Part shown: piece after piece, positions 1-8,413 of the stretch
Position numbering within the stretch: position 1 is the stretch's first letter
Layout of the letters: every line of letters starts with the position of its first letter
Assembly: GCF_000282335.1 (NCBI RefSeq)
Contig: NZ_AKJM01000058.1
Span: 1-64,000, forward strand
From: Pseudomonas sp. GM48
GTDB taxonomy: Bacteria > Pseudomonadota > Gammaproteobacteria > Pseudomonadales > Pseudomonadaceae
DNA length: 64,000 nt
Reading direction: 5' to 3'
The notes under the pieces: model-generated
Databases searched by the model: none
Told to the model about the DNA's origin: nothing
The model's input: only the letters and a program-made list of their open reading frames with translations
Position numbers and translations under genes: made by a program

Positions 1-770
1 CCCAAATAATCTTCCGCCGCCAGCAACGTACCATCGGTGCTTTGCCTTACTTCCATTTGAGGGCTGGAGATGATGGTGTTCACGAGATTGGGTTGTGTCT
101 TGTAGCGGATGAGTATTGCCGCAGAGGCCTCTATTGGCAGGGACATCTTTAACTTCTCAGTCAGCTTCGTGATGCCTGTCCCCGCTGCCAGTACGACAAT
201 GTCGGCATCGATGATGCCCGTTACGGTTTCGACTCCCGTCACCTTTGCGTTCTGAGTTGAAAAGCCAAGCACCCGAGTATGCGTAAGAACTTTCGCGCCA
301 TGATTCTGGGCTCCCGCGATCAAAGCGTGAGTTGCTTCCACTGCGTCCAGCGCGCCTTCTTCGGCTTCATACAAGGCATGCTGAGGGGGATTCTTAAGGT
401 TCGGCTCAAGACCGAGTATCTGGAGGCGAGATACCAGGGTTGCCGAAGGCTGATTGCCTGAGGCTTGCAGCACTCTATCCAGGCTCGCGCTGTAAGACAG
501 GGAGCCTGTCCATCGTACTTTCAGACCCGGCAGCTCGGTTTGGAGGCGGCGGTATTCCTGGGCGGCGGCGCTACGCAATTGCGCGATTGGATCGGGCCCG
601 CTATGTGAGGTGTTGATCCATGCGAATGAGCTTCCGGTCACGCCGGACGCTATACCTTCAGCCTCGACCAAGATGACATTCGCGCCTTTGCCAGCCAGGT
701 GATACGCCAAGGACGCGCCCACAATGCCTGCGCCAATGACAACAACTCGTTTGCCTGCGTTACCTTCCAT
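1..770 (-). CDS. FAD-dependent oxidoreductase, DAO family (3' end outside window)
   Basis: The frame is open from an ATG at 770 to the window edge (at least 256 residues). The N-terminus has a Rossmann FAD-binding loop, G-A-G-I-V-G at residues 13-18, followed by an acidic residue near 36 and a conserved S-S-F-A-W-I-N stretch, typical of D-amino-acid-dehydrogenase/glycine-oxidase-like flavoenzymes (DAO family). Such enzymes oxidise amines or amino acids and pass electrons to oxygen or the membrane chain. The substrate cannot be read from this part. The C-terminal part, including the second half of the FAD site, lies upstream of the window. Confidence 0.85.
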   Translation of the reverse strand, partial: MEGNAGKRVVVIGAGIVGASLAYHLAGKGANVILVEAEGIASGVTGSSFAWINTSHSGPDPIAQLRSAAAQEYRRLQTELPGLKVRWTGSLSYSASLDRVLQASGNQPSATLVSRLQILGLEPNLKNPPQHALYEAEEGALDAVEATHALIAGAQNHGAKVLTHTRVLGFSTQNAKVTGVETVTGIIDADIVVLAAGTGITKLTEKLKMSLPIEASAAILIRYKTQPNLVNTIISSPQMEVRQSTDGTLLAAEDYL

Positions 771-863
771 AACAGCTTCCGTTCTGTTGACCTGATGAAA
801 GTACTACATCCAGATGATCTCAGGGTTTGCGAATCTGGTCATCCATGGCTCCTTAGTGCCCCC

Positions 864-940
864 GCTTCTGGCTGATTGCTGCCCGTCGGGAAGGGCTGCA
901 AACCCAAAGCTGCCGCTGGGAACCGGCAGAAACCGGCCAG
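864..940. repeat. Dispersed palindromic intergenic repeat, copy 1
   Basis: It carries the core GCTGATTGCTGCCCGTC, an inverted GGCAGAAACCGGCC half and the tail CCCAAAGCTG, matching a family that recurs in intergenic DNA throughout this window. It lies in the 310-base gap before the DUF3592 gene, where I see no other gene. Confidence 0.6.
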
Positions 941-1080
941 GAGCGGAAGCGCGGGAAGTTGCATTGCATTTGAGTATCTACGGACTAACCTCAGTGCATC
1001 ATGACACCGCGCGCAGGGGGACTTGCCGCCAAGGTGTCATATCCCAACTGACCTCCATTTCACGTTGGCCAAGGAGCCTT

Positions 1081-2130
1081 ATGAAGACCTTCTTGCTCTT
1101 GCTAAGGACGGCCCTGTTCGTTGTTTTATTTTCCTTTGGCTTGCTCTGTCTTCTCGTGTCTCTTTCCTCGTACAAGGAGGTGGACGAGACGAAGACTTGG
1201 CAGAAGTTGAATGCCACTGTCGCCACTGTCTCCATTTCTGAGGAGATGCGCAGTAAGGGTATGACCTATTGCCCTCTGGTTAACGTGACCTTTGAGTTGA
1301 ACGGACAGCAATACACTTATCCGCTCGAAATATCGCAGCGGCCCTGCAGAACCAGCCTGGAGTCGGTTGAAAGATCAGTTGCAACATTAAGGGAAGGAAA
1401 AGTGATCGAAATTCTTGTCGACCCAGCAAAGCCGGGTAGAGTGAAGCCAGGTACTTACTCACTAGGTGGGGGTTTTTACCTCGGCGTTTTCTTGGGCACG
1501 CTAGCCTTTATCGGGGCCGTAGCTATCCTGGTGTTTCCTGCTAAGAAATCTGTCAAGTTGACGCAAGGAGAAAGCATTTCACATTCAACTTTGAGCAAGA
1601 AAGAAGTTCAGCAAAAAGTTCGCGAGCTACTCGCCGCCGGCACTGCAAAGTCGGAAGTTTTTTCACAACTCTCCGGGCGGGGTGTAAAAGACAGTCAACT
1701 TGCCTACTTTATAGCCTCGTATGCAGATCCAATTCGTTGTGACGAGCACGATCGCAAAGTCAATATTCTCATCACGATAATGCTCGCCCAGGCTTTGATT
1801 GCATTAATTCTGGGATTGGATATCGGCGCCAGGATGGGGCCAACGGCCAAATGGGTTATGGGTGTTTCAATGACCTTGATTCCCTTGTTTTTGGTATGGG
1901 GCTTCTACAACCATCGCGTCGGTGCCTACAACGCGTACATACTCCTTGTACTTCCCCAATTCCCAAGATCGCTTGCGGGGTTTACATCGAGTCCGGCAAC
2001 AACCGCTATCGCATTAGCTATAAGTATCGCTATCTTGGTTTTTGTTTGGTACGTCCGAGGAAAAATCTTTCCAGACTTCGTCTTCGTCACCCCCAGGAAA
2101 ATCAAAGGCAAGTACTTATTTTCGAGCTGA
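1081..2130 (+). CDS. DUF3592-type membrane protein
   Basis: The start at 1081 was chosen because AAGGAG lies at 1071-1076; the frame stays open upstream to 814 without a better site. The 349-residue product opens with a membrane segment (about 5-28), then an extracytoplasmic domain with two cysteines and the pattern typical of DUF3592 (a beta-rich domain followed by a second helix at about 130-155). Four further hydrophobic segments fill the C-terminal third. The family has no assigned reaction. There is no operon partner, since the flanks are repeats and a decayed integrase. Confidence 0.7.
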   Translation: MKTFLLLLRTALFVVLFSFGLLCLLVSLSSYKEVDETKTWQKLNATVATVSISEEMRSKGMTYCPLVNVTFELNGQQYTYPLEISQRPCRTSLESVERSVATLREGKVIEILVDPAKPGRVKPGTYSLGGGFYLGVFLGTLAFIGAVAILVFPAKKSVKLTQGESISHSTLSKKEVQQKVRELLAAGTAKSEVFSQLSGRGVKDSQLAYFIASYADPIRCDEHDRKVNILITIMLAQALIALILGLDIGARMGPTAKWVMGVSMTLIPLFLVWGFYNHRVGAYNAYILLVLPQFPRSLAGFTSSPATTAIALAISIAILVFVWYVRGKIFPDFVFVTPRKIKGKYLFSS

Positions 2131-2192
2131 CCCATCATGCCGCCGGACCTGCCCGAACGGCTGTCCAGGCCTGTGAGTTCAATCGTTAGCGA

Positions 2193-2275
2193 AGACTGCT
2201 TCGGGTCGATTTCAGCCGGCTCCAGCAGGCAGCTTTTGGCGGATTTCTGCCTGTTGCCACCGTCAGCTTTGGATT
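2193..2275. repeat. Dispersed palindromic intergenic repeat, copy 2
   Basis: It contains TTTTGGCGGATTTCTGCCTG. On the other strand it contains AGCTGCCTG followed by GGCTGAAATCGACCC, matching the copy near 40560. It abuts the truncated integrase, so it may mark the break. Confidence 0.6.
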
Positions 2276-2330
2276 GAACCCCGCCCTTGGTGTCTAAGCA
2301 CCTGTCGAGCAAAAACAACACCGCCTGCCG

Positions 2331-2915
2331 AACCATAAAGTCATAGGCGTCCTCATCGACCGGGCAATTGTCCGGGGCCTACTTGCACGCAATGAGAAAG
2401 GCGGCTGCCCTGAGTACCTCGGCTATGTCATGGAATTGGCCTACCTATGCAGGCTGCGCGGTATCGAAGTCGTTACCCTGACCGACGAAAACGAGTTGGA
2501 GAGCGGGATTCTGACCAACCGCCGAAAGGGTAGTCGGGACAACATTGTTCGCTGGACACCACGACTGCGCAAAGCTTGGGATAACGCAAAGGCGTATCGA
2601 GCCAAGGTGTGGACCAATTGCAAAACACCGATTCCGATTGCGCCGTCACGTCGAAACATCATCGTGGCCAGCCATGGCGGCCCGCTTCGCAAGTCGAGTC
2701 TGGATACGGCCTGGCAACGCTTCATTACTCTTGCTCTAGCCGATGACATCATTACACCGGAGCAGCGGTTTGCCCTTCACGATCTGAAACGACGTGGCAT
2801 AACCGACACGGTCGGCACTCGGGCGGATAAACAGGAGGCCAGTGGTCACCGTGACCCGAAGATGATGGACGTCTACGACCACAGTATTCCAGTAGTTTCT
2901 CCGTCTGCCGACTGA
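2331..2915 (+). pseudogene. Tyrosine recombinase (phage-type integrase), C-terminal fragment
   Basis: The readable frame from about 2331 encodes the catalytic half only. H-x-x-R appears as H-D-L-K-R, G-H-R carries the second histidine, and V-Y-D-H-S carries the nucleophilic tyrosine near the end. An in-frame ATG lies at 2430, but homology-like sequence (I-D-R-A-I-V-R-G-L-L-A-R-N-E) extends upstream of it to about 2340 and then stops at the edge of a palindromic repeat; an in-frame stop lies at 2295. The core-binding and arm-binding domains are absent. It is probably the remnant of a departed genomic island. It is unlikely to be active. Confidence 0.75.
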
Positions 2916-2948
2916 GATGCATAACTTCAGCGGCAGACGCGACCCAGG

Positions 2949-3467
2949 TTATTCTTTTAACACCTGTCGCTTTCTTTTTATAAGATAAGCCACTAAAGAT
3001 ACAAAAAACAAAACAGCTACCGTGTAAACCATTATTTTCAAAGCGGAAACACTGGCACGATATACCTTCATTTCGCACTCATATTTACCGACACAGTTCG
3101 AGACACAGAACTCAATCCCGTCAATCTTGCATGAAACAACTTGCCGATTATAGTGCTGCACAATAATTTTTCGCCCAATACTTGAAGAGAATCCACTTTT
3201 AACTTCTGTGTAACCTGAAGTAATGTGAAATTTCTTCAAGCTTCCATCGCTACGTTCTTTTATGACAAATGATGTTCCTCTCTGGGTACTGGCTGCGATT
3301 GCAATAAATTTACCTTCCGTGGTTAACAACTCTCCCTCAGTATAAATAGGCGTATCGGTAACAGCAAAAATATAGAACCCAAAATAAAACAAAAACGCCA
3401 GGAACAAAAAAATAGTCAACCGCAACAATTTTTTTGGCTCAAACAAATTCTCCTTTAAGATACCCAT
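2949..3467 (-). CDS. Small two-helix membrane protein, hypothetical
   Basis: The 172-residue product has a hydrophobic segment near residues 17-37, an extracytoplasmic region with four cysteines (three in C-V-S-N-C and Y-E-C patterns) and a second hydrophobic segment near 142-163 ending in K-R-K-R. I prefer the ATG at 3467, preceded by GGAGAG, over an upstream TTG at 3491. Base composition is clearly more AT-rich than the neighbours, which suggests recent acquisition. I do not recognise the family. The topology resembles the DUF3592-like protein at 1081, but I see no clear sequence similarity. Confidence 0.6.
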   Translation of the reverse strand: MGILKENLFEPKKLLRLTIFLFLAFLFYFGFYIFAVTDTPIYTEGELLTTEGKFIAIAASTQRGTSFVIKERSDGSLKKFHITSGYTEVKSGFSSSIGRKIIVQHYNRQVVSCKIDGIEFCVSNCVGKYECEMKVYRASVSALKIMVYTVAVLFFVSLVAYLIKRKRQVLKE

Positions 3468-3716
3468 GCAAATACTCTCTCCAGAGTTCAAATATTTTCA
3501 TATTATGAAAAATAGTCGCAGATGATATATTTATTTTTTCACGAAAAACCCTCTGCTTTCCCATAGCGTAGCCATTGTTATTGGCATATCAAATCGCCAC
3601 TGCTTCGGTTGGGGTTAAGTTGACCGACGGTAAGAATCCGCTTTACGCACTGATTGCTATCAGCGATCAGCCACGAATCCTGATATACGTTCGTATGTCT
3701 GCTATTGGCTGTGGAT
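3468..3716. other. Intergenic, no gene recognised
   Basis: This AT-rich stretch probably carries the promoter of the leftward membrane-protein gene. I see no coding region or RNA gene in it. Confidence 0.4.
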
Positions 3717-3724
3717 TCAACCGG
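3699..3724. repeat. 26-base sequence shared with 35674-35699
   Basis: The identical 26 bases occur at 3699-3724 and 35674-35699. Here they cover the stop codon and 3' flank of an IS30 transposase remnant, so they are probably IS-derived. Confidence 0.6.
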
Positions 3725-3782
3725 TCGACGCAACAGATTGGCTAAATCGTTCAGCGGGCGTTTCGTAGTTTAGTGTTTTTCT
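3717..3782 (-). pseudogene. IS30-family transposase, C-terminal remnant
   Basis: The minus strand reads R-K-T-L-N-Y-E-T-P-A-E-R-F followed by S-Q-S-V-A-S-T-G and a stop at 3717. This is the usual C-terminus of IS30-family transposases. Homology breaks sharply at about 3782, where a different repeated element begins. Only about 21 codons remain. Confidence 0.75.
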
Positions 3783-3894
3783 CTGGCCGATGTCGCGCTT
3801 GCCGCGACCACCTCTAAGCTAGGCAAGGACTTACAGGACGACAAGGAAGGTTATCAGACACGCCATCGCGACTAGAAGCGCGATATGGCATGTC
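3783..3894 (+). repeat. Inverted element, copy A (facing copy B at about 4443-4582)
   Basis: Copy A and the reverse complement of copy B align over at least 110 bases. They share long blocks such as GACTTACAGGACGACAAGG (with one change) and TGTCGCCTAATA. In one frame copy A encodes D-V-A-L-A-A-T-T-S-K-L then G-K-D-L-Q-D-D-K-E-G-Y; copy B encodes a diverged version. The two copies face each other and bracket the small gene at 4028-4426. Confidence 0.65.
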
Positions 3895-3969
3895 GCCTAA
3901 TAAGTAGTGAGGGGCTGGTTTTAGCCGGTCCCAGTGAGCGAAGTGAACGATTTGAACCGCTTGTTATGC
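3895..3969 (-). other. attC-like recombination site
   Basis: The 75-base segment is bounded by imperfect inverted ends, GCCTAATAAG at 3895-3904 and CTTGTTATGC at 3960-3969, which resemble integron R boxes. Inside is a hairpin, GGGGCTGG and CCGGTCCC around a short loop, plus a GAGCGAAGTGAACG stretch common in environmental attC sites. It lies downstream of the minus-strand gene ending at 4028, the position expected in a gene cassette. One R box deviates from the GTTRRRY consensus, and no integron integrase is present. Confidence 0.5.
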
Positions 3970-4027
3970 ATGCTTGGATTCTATGGGTAATAGAGCTGTT
4001 GTGGTTGAACATTTAATCATTGATTTG

Positions 4028-4426
4028 TTATTGGCTGGTGGTGTTGTTTTTAATTATTGCAGTAGAATGGATTTCGATTGTGGAGCACTTAATTGAGTTT
4101 TTGGTTAAGAAATTTACAGCTTGTGTGTGCTCTTTTAAAGATAAAGCTTCGGTGGCTTGGCGTTGAATTTCCTTGTTCAGATTTTTTGCTAGTGTTTCAT
4201 ATGAAGAACTGAGCTGGTGTGATAAGGCGTAATGCATGCTGAATTTCGATTCATATTCTTTCTTGGCTTCTGGCTTAATCAGTACTTGTGCAGCCGCATA
4301 AAACGCAGCGCAGTTTATGTTCGCCATTGCTAGAGGTTCAAGACTCAAGCCTGTTTGATCCGCTGATGCGTTGTAAGGAACTATGAAAAATGAAATTAAA
4401 ATTATCTTCAGATGCTTGCGCTTCAT
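4028..4426 (-). CDS. Small secreted protein, possible cassette-borne gene
   Basis: The 132-residue product begins at an ATG at 4426 with a signal peptide (M-K-R-K-H-L-K, a hydrophobic core, cleavage near N-A-S-A-D). The mature part is helical, with two cysteines. I prefer this start over the longer open frame to 4639, because the upstream part is simply translation of the inverted element. A GTTATGC box lies 13 bases upstream of the ATG and an attC-like site follows the stop, so the gene is placed as in an integron cassette. Low GC compared with the window supports transfer. Function unknown. Confidence 0.6.
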   Translation of the reverse strand: MKRKHLKIILISFFIVPYNASADQTGLSLEPLAMANINCAAFYAAAQVLIKPEAKKEYESKFSMHYALSHQLSSSYETLAKNLNKEIQRQATEALSLKEHTQAVNFLTKNSIKCSTIEIHSTAIIKNNTTSQ

Positions 4427-4442
4427 GTCTTTGGATTCGGCA

Positions 4443-4582
4443 TAACTACTATTAGGCGACATTGCTGTCGCGTTTAAACACGACAACAATGTCTTATAAC
4501 GTTCCTTGTCGTCCTGTAAGCCCTTGTCTAGCTTGGAGGGAGTCGCAGTAAACGCGACATCCCCCAGGGAGAAAAGCGACAT
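4443..4582 (-). repeat. Inverted element, copy B
   Basis: This is the reverse complement of the unit at 3783-3894, more diverged, ending on the gene side in GCCTAAT-AGTA-GTTATGC at about 4443-4460. Compared with the full attC-like site after copy A, the central hairpin part is missing here. Confidence 0.6.
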
Positions 4583-4657
4583 GGATGACGGCAAGCTCAA
4601 CTGCGGTAAAGATTCAGCGCAGCATCTCGACGATATCAATTTGCCACTAGTCTGTCC

Positions 4658-4690
4658 ACCGACTGCTTTTGGCCGATCGCTGCCTGCTTA
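4658..4690. repeat. Dispersed palindromic repeat, partial copy
   Basis: The core GCTTTTGGCCGATCGCTGCC matches the family. It lies in the 425-base gap between the small secreted-protein gene and the LysR gene. The rest of that gap (to 4851) shows no convincing gene. Confidence 0.5.
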
Positions 4691-4851
4691 CGCGTTACAC
4701 CGCTGTACGTTTTCGGACTACTTAAAGGCGTTCGAAAAAGTCTGGTGTCATACCGGTCCGCTCACAAGGCCTGACAAAACTAGATATGAAGACGAATGCG
4801 AGCGGGTGGCCAGAACGAATCCAACATGTCTTGCCTTTGTTTCTACAGCTT

Positions 4852-5736
4852 TCACTTCGATGCCATCAGTTCGCCGAGCCGCGACAGAAACAGCTTGAGA
4901 ATCGGTGAGGTGTTCGACTTGCTGTAGCCCACCGCTAAATCGATCATCGGTGCCTCGCCTTCTAGCGGACGGCTGACGACAGACCACGGCAGCAAATTCC
5001 TGGCATAGGCGGGCATCAACGCCAGACCGCGGGTGGAGGCGACCAAGGACATGGCCATCGCCAAATTGTCCACCCCGTGATCCAGTTTGATGTCGAGCCC
5101 CGAGCGACGGAGATAGTCTTCGGTGACTGCACGCAGCACCGTGGCCTTGTTCGAGCCGCCGATGAAAATCTCGCCCACTAAATCTTGCGGGCGCACTGCT
5201 TCGCGCGCGGTGAGGCGATGGTCGCTGGGCATCAGGACGATGAGTGGCTCCCGGTCCACCACGTGGTACTCGAGGTCGTAGTCCGGTTCTACGCGCAGGA
5301 AGGCCAGGTCCAGCCGGCCGCGGACGAGCGCTTCGGCGAGGTCCGGTGAATAGTCGCTGGAGACCATGACCTGGATGTTCTTCATTTCGTCGCGCAGCAC
5401 GTGCATCGCTCGCGGCAACCAGTTCATCTCGTGCCCGGTCTGGAAGCCGATGGAGAATGTCTTCCTTGTCGGCTGCGCCGCCCTGCGTGCCGTTTCGACC
5501 GCAGCATCGACCTGCATCAGCGCCAGGCGGGCGTGGTCGAGAAAGGCTTTGCCCGCAGCGGTCAGTTCGACGCCATGAACGCTGCGCGACAGCAACTCGA
5601 CCCCGACATGATTTTCCAGATCCCGAATCTGCCGGCTTAACGAAGGCTGCGAGGTGTGCAGTCGTTTCTCGGCTGCTTCCGTCAGGCTACCCGTCTCGGC
5701 GACGGCAATGAAATATCGAAGATGTCGCAGTTCCAT
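4852..5736 (-). CDS. LysR-family transcriptional regulator
   Basis: The product of 294 residues starts with M-E-L-R-H-L-R-Y-F, a winged helix-turn-helix (S-L-T-E-A-A-E-K, Q-P-S-L-S-R-Q-I) within the first 60 residues, followed by a periplasmic-binding-like effector domain. The ATG at 5736 was chosen over 5766 because it begins the conserved N-terminus and has GGGAG just upstream. The gene diverges from the SDR operon starting at 5901, across a 164-base gap holding a GCCATA/TATGGC inverted repeat, so it most likely controls that operon. The inducer is unknown. Confidence 0.9.
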   Translation of the reverse strand: MELRHLRYFIAVAETGSLTEAAEKRLHTSQPSLSRQIRDLENHVGVELLSRSVHGVELTAAGKAFLDHARLALMQVDAAVETARRAAQPTRKTFSIGFQTGHEMNWLPRAMHVLRDEMKNIQVMVSSDYSPDLAEALVRGRLDLAFLRVEPDYDLEYHVVDREPLIVLMPSDHRLTAREAVRPQDLVGEIFIGGSNKATVLRAVTEDYLRRSGLDIKLDHGVDNLAMAMSLVASTRGLALMPAYARNLLPWSVVSRPLEGEAPMIDLAVGYSKSNTSPILKLFLSRLGELMASK

Positions 5737-5791
5737 GGTGCTCCCATGCCTGTCAGGTATGCCCACAGCTTACAAAGTCTTTTTCAACTTC

Positions 5792-5821
5792 GCCATAAGC
5801 CCCTAGCTTGTTGCCTATGGC
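5792..5821. promoter_or_regulatory. Inverted repeat in LysR/SDR divergent promoter
   Basis: GCCATA at 5792-5797 and TATGGC at 5816-5821 form a dyad in the gap between the LysR gene and the first SDR gene. It is a plausible regulator-binding region, although the spacing is longer than a classic T-N11-A box. Confidence 0.35.
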
Positions 5822-5900
5822 GGCGACGGGGGATTTCTCCCAGCGCCGAAGCCATTCGGCAATCTATACGCCGCAAGTCATACCTTGCAGGAGCTTAAAA

Positions 5901-6647
5901 ATGAACAAGCCCGTTATTCTGATCACCGGAGCCCTCACCGGCATCGGCCGCGCCACTGCCGTCGCCTTCGCCAGGAAAGGTGCGAAGGTGGTTGTTACCG
6001 GTCGACGCGACGAAGCCGGCAAGGCACTCGTTGAGGAGTTGCGCTCTTTCGGCTCGGAGGCCGAATTCATCAACGCCGACGTCCGCAACGAAGATGACGT
6101 CCGCAATATGGTCGACAAGACCGTTGAGCGGTTTGGGCGTCTCGATGTCGCTGTGAACAACGCCGCCACTGAAGGTGCGGTCGGCCCGATCACGGACCAG
6201 ACCGCGCAAAGCGTTGCCTTGACGTTCGATACGAACGTTCTCGGCGTGGTCCTGAGCATGAAGCACGAGGTGCGTGTCATGCAGGCCCAGGGGAGCGGCA
6301 GCATCATCAATATTTCCTCGACCTACGGGCACAAGGGCGCGGCCTATGCCTCGATCTATGTGGGCGCCAAGCACGCTGTCGAAGGCATCACCAAGTCGGT
6401 GGCGCTCGAACTCGCCGCGTCGGGCATTCGGGTGAATGCGGTCTCGCCGGGCCCAACGGACACCGGCATGCTCACCCGCTTCACCGGCACGCAGGAGAAC
6501 AAAGCGGCCTTGGTGGCGCAGGTTCCGCTGGGCCGACTCGGCCTCTCTGAGGACCTTGCCAACGCGATTGTCTTCATCGCATCGGACGAAGCTTCATTCA
6601 TCACCGGCCATGTCCTCAATGTCGACGGCGGTCATACCGCTAACTGA
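5901..6647 (+). CDS. Short-chain dehydrogenase/reductase (first of three)
   Basis: A classical SDR of 248 residues with the cofactor loop T-G-A-L-T-G-I-G-R near the N-terminus, N-N-A in the central sheet, the catalytic serine in I-N-I-S-S and Y-V-G-A-K as the Tyr/Lys pair, and the C-terminal G-H-V-L-N-V-D-G-G. Such enzymes reduce or oxidise ketone/alcohol groups with NAD(P)H. The ATG at 5901 follows CAGGAG. It is a close paralogue of the product at 8414 (shared L-I-T-G-A-L-T-G-I-G-R-A-T-A and T-F-D-T-N-V-L-G) and opens the operon divergent from the LysR gene. Confidence 0.9.
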   Translation: MNKPVILITGALTGIGRATAVAFARKGAKVVVTGRRDEAGKALVEELRSFGSEAEFINADVRNEDDVRNMVDKTVERFGRLDVAVNNAATEGAVGPITDQTAQSVALTFDTNVLGVVLSMKHEVRVMQAQGSGSIINISSTYGHKGAAYASIYVGAKHAVEGITKSVALELAASGIRVNAVSPGPTDTGMLTRFTGTQENKAALVAQVPLGRLGLSEDLANAIVFIASDEASFITGHVLNVDGGHTAN

Positions 6648-6712
6648 TCCTGCCCGGGTGCGCAGATTTGCTCGGCACCCGGTTAAGGGGAGCATCACCA
6701 GAGGGAATCTCA

Positions 6713-7561
6713 ATGACTCAGCACAATCATCAGAGCGCGCCGACGCAGTTCGTGGACGCAGCGGGTATTCGGTTCGCATACCGACGCTTCGGCAAATCGG
6801 GTGGGGTTCCACTCGTCCTCAATATGCATTTCACCGGCACGATGGATCACTGGGATCCTGCGGTGACGGACGGATTGGCGCACGACCGTGAAGTCATTCT
6901 GTTTAACAACGCCGGTATCTCCAGCAGTTCGGGGGAGGTGCCGAACTCAATTGATGAAATGGCCGCCAACGCCGCGGTCTTCATCAGGGCGCTCGGCCTC
7001 ACACAGGTGGACGTACTTGGCTTTTCGCTCGGCGGCCTGGTCGCGCAGGAACTGGCGCTAGCCGAACCTGCGCTCGTACGGCGGCTGATCCTGGTGGGGA
7101 CCGGACCGCGCAGCGGTGAAGGTATGGCCTCGCTGACGCCCGAAGCACAGGAGATCTTCGGTGCGACCTACGAAGAGCCTGATCACTTGTGGCTCAGGGT
7201 GTTCTTCACCCCGTCCCAAGCCAGCCAAGCGGCAGGCCATGCTTATCTCAAACGCTTTCGACAACGCACAGTGGATCGCGATCCAGACGTTAGCGACAAG
7301 GTCGGACCTGCGCAGATCGAGGCGTTGACCAAGTGGGGCGCAACACGCGAGAACCCCTTCGATTACCTGAAGGCGATCAAGCAGCCAACGCTGGTCGTCA
7401 ATGGTGACAACGACGTGATCATCTATTCGGTGAACTCTTCGATCTTGCAGCGGCATCTGCCGAACGCACAACTGATCCTCTACCCGGATGCCAGCCACGG
7501 TTCGCAGTATCAATACCCCGAGCGCTTTGTCGGCCACGCGTCCCTGTTCCTTTCTGAATAG
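6713..7561 (+). CDS. Alpha/beta-fold hydrolase
   Basis: The 282-residue product has the nucleophile elbow G-F-S-L-G-G, an acidic candidate in N-G-D-N-D and a catalytic histidine in D-A-S-H-G near the C-terminus. The oxyanion region is M-H-F-T-G. It is similar in plan to non-haem peroxidase/esterase-like hydrolases of about 280 residues. The ATG at 6713 has GAGGGA upstream. It lies 65 bases after the first SDR and 58 before the second, so they are probably co-transcribed. Its substrate, likely an ester, lactone or ring-cleavage product, cannot be told from sequence. Confidence 0.88.
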   Translation: MTQHNHQSAPTQFVDAAGIRFAYRRFGKSGGVPLVLNMHFTGTMDHWDPAVTDGLAHDREVILFNNAGISSSSGEVPNSIDEMAANAAVFIRALGLTQVDVLGFSLGGLVAQELALAEPALVRRLILVGTGPRSGEGMASLTPEAQEIFGATYEEPDHLWLRVFFTPSQASQAAGHAYLKRFRQRTVDRDPDVSDKVGPAQIEALTKWGATRENPFDYLKAIKQPTLVVNGDNDVIIYSVNSSILQRHLPNAQLILYPDASHGSQYQYPERFVGHASLFLSE

Positions 7562-7619
7562 ACCAGGCACGCCTGTATCTGGCACCGGGATTCCGGATCA
7601 AGACCAAGGGATGCTTATC

Positions 7620-8369
7620 ATGACCAACCTCTACGGCAAGACGGCACTCGTCACCGGTGCTTCCCGCGGCATTGGCCGTGCCAGCGCACTTGCGCTGGCA
7701 CAAGCCGGAGCACAAGTGCTCGTCCACTACGGTCGCGGAGAGAAGGAGGCGACAGCAGTGGTCGCCGAAATCCGCAATGCGGGCGGGAAGGCAGAGAAGA
7801 TCGCCGCCGACATGGGCGCAGCGGACGGGCCGCATTTGCTGGCCGAGCGTGTGCGCGCCATCATCGGTGGTCGATTGGACATCCTCGTCGCCAATGCGGG
7901 TATTTCGAAGGCCGACACGATCGAGAAAACCACCGTCAAGGACTTCGACGATCTCTTTGCGGTGAACGTGCGCGCCCCGTATTTCCTGGTGCAGCAGTTG
8001 CTACCCGCTCTGTGCAAGGGCAGCAGCGTCGTTCTCCTTTCATCGCGTGCAGCAGCGCACACCGGCGTCGGGACGCTGTCCGCCTATGCAGCCACCAAGG
8101 GCGCCATCGATACCCTGGTCAAGCACTTCGCATCGGAACTCGGCGGGCGTGGCATCCGTGTCAATGCCGTGGCACCGGGCGTGGTTCTAACCGAGATGTC
8201 CAGTTTCGCCAAAACCGATGCGGGGCGGGACTTCACCCTGAGCATCCAGGCGCTTAAGCGTATGGCCCAGCCCGATGACATCGCTGCGGCCGTTGTCTTC
8301 CTCGCTTCCGATGACGCCCGTTGGATCACCGGCGACACCCTGCACGTCGATGGCGGCACAAAGCTCTGA
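7620..8369 (+). CDS. Short-chain dehydrogenase/reductase (second of three)
   Basis: A classical SDR (249 residues): T-G-A-S-R-G-I-G-R cofactor loop, N-A-G at the sheet edge, S-S-R-A-A as the serine segment, Y-A-A-T-K as the catalytic pair and G-D-T-L-H-V-D-G-G at the end. It is closer to the 3-oxoacyl-reductase/glucose-dehydrogenase-like branch than to its two neighbours. The ATG at 7620 begins the conserved region; the longer frame overlaps the hydrolase gene. It is part of the same rightward operon. Confidence 0.9.
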   Translation: MTNLYGKTALVTGASRGIGRASALALAQAGAQVLVHYGRGEKEATAVVAEIRNAGGKAEKIAADMGAADGPHLLAERVRAIIGGRLDILVANAGISKADTIEKTTVKDFDDLFAVNVRAPYFLVQQLLPALCKGSSVVLLSSRAAAHTGVGTLSAYAATKGAIDTLVKHFASELGGRGIRVNAVAPGVVLTEMSSFAKTDAGRDFTLSIQALKRMAQPDDIAAAVVFLASDDARWITGDTLHVDGGTKL

Positions 8370-8413
8370 ACGATGGTTCTTCGAGCTACGAGTACCTAAC
8401 CAGGATTAAGCAA

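Noticed and set aside
814..1080. N-terminal extension of the DUF3592 protein
   Set aside because: The extension translates a palindromic repeat, while AAGGAG at 1071 precedes the ATG at 1081.
4427..4639. N-terminal extension of the small secreted protein
   Set aside because: It runs through the inverted element; the signal peptide begins only at 4426.
4506..4898. Rightward 130-codon frame
   Set aside because: It crosses the inverted element and a palindromic repeat and overlaps the 3' end of the LysR gene; no family or ribosome site is seen.
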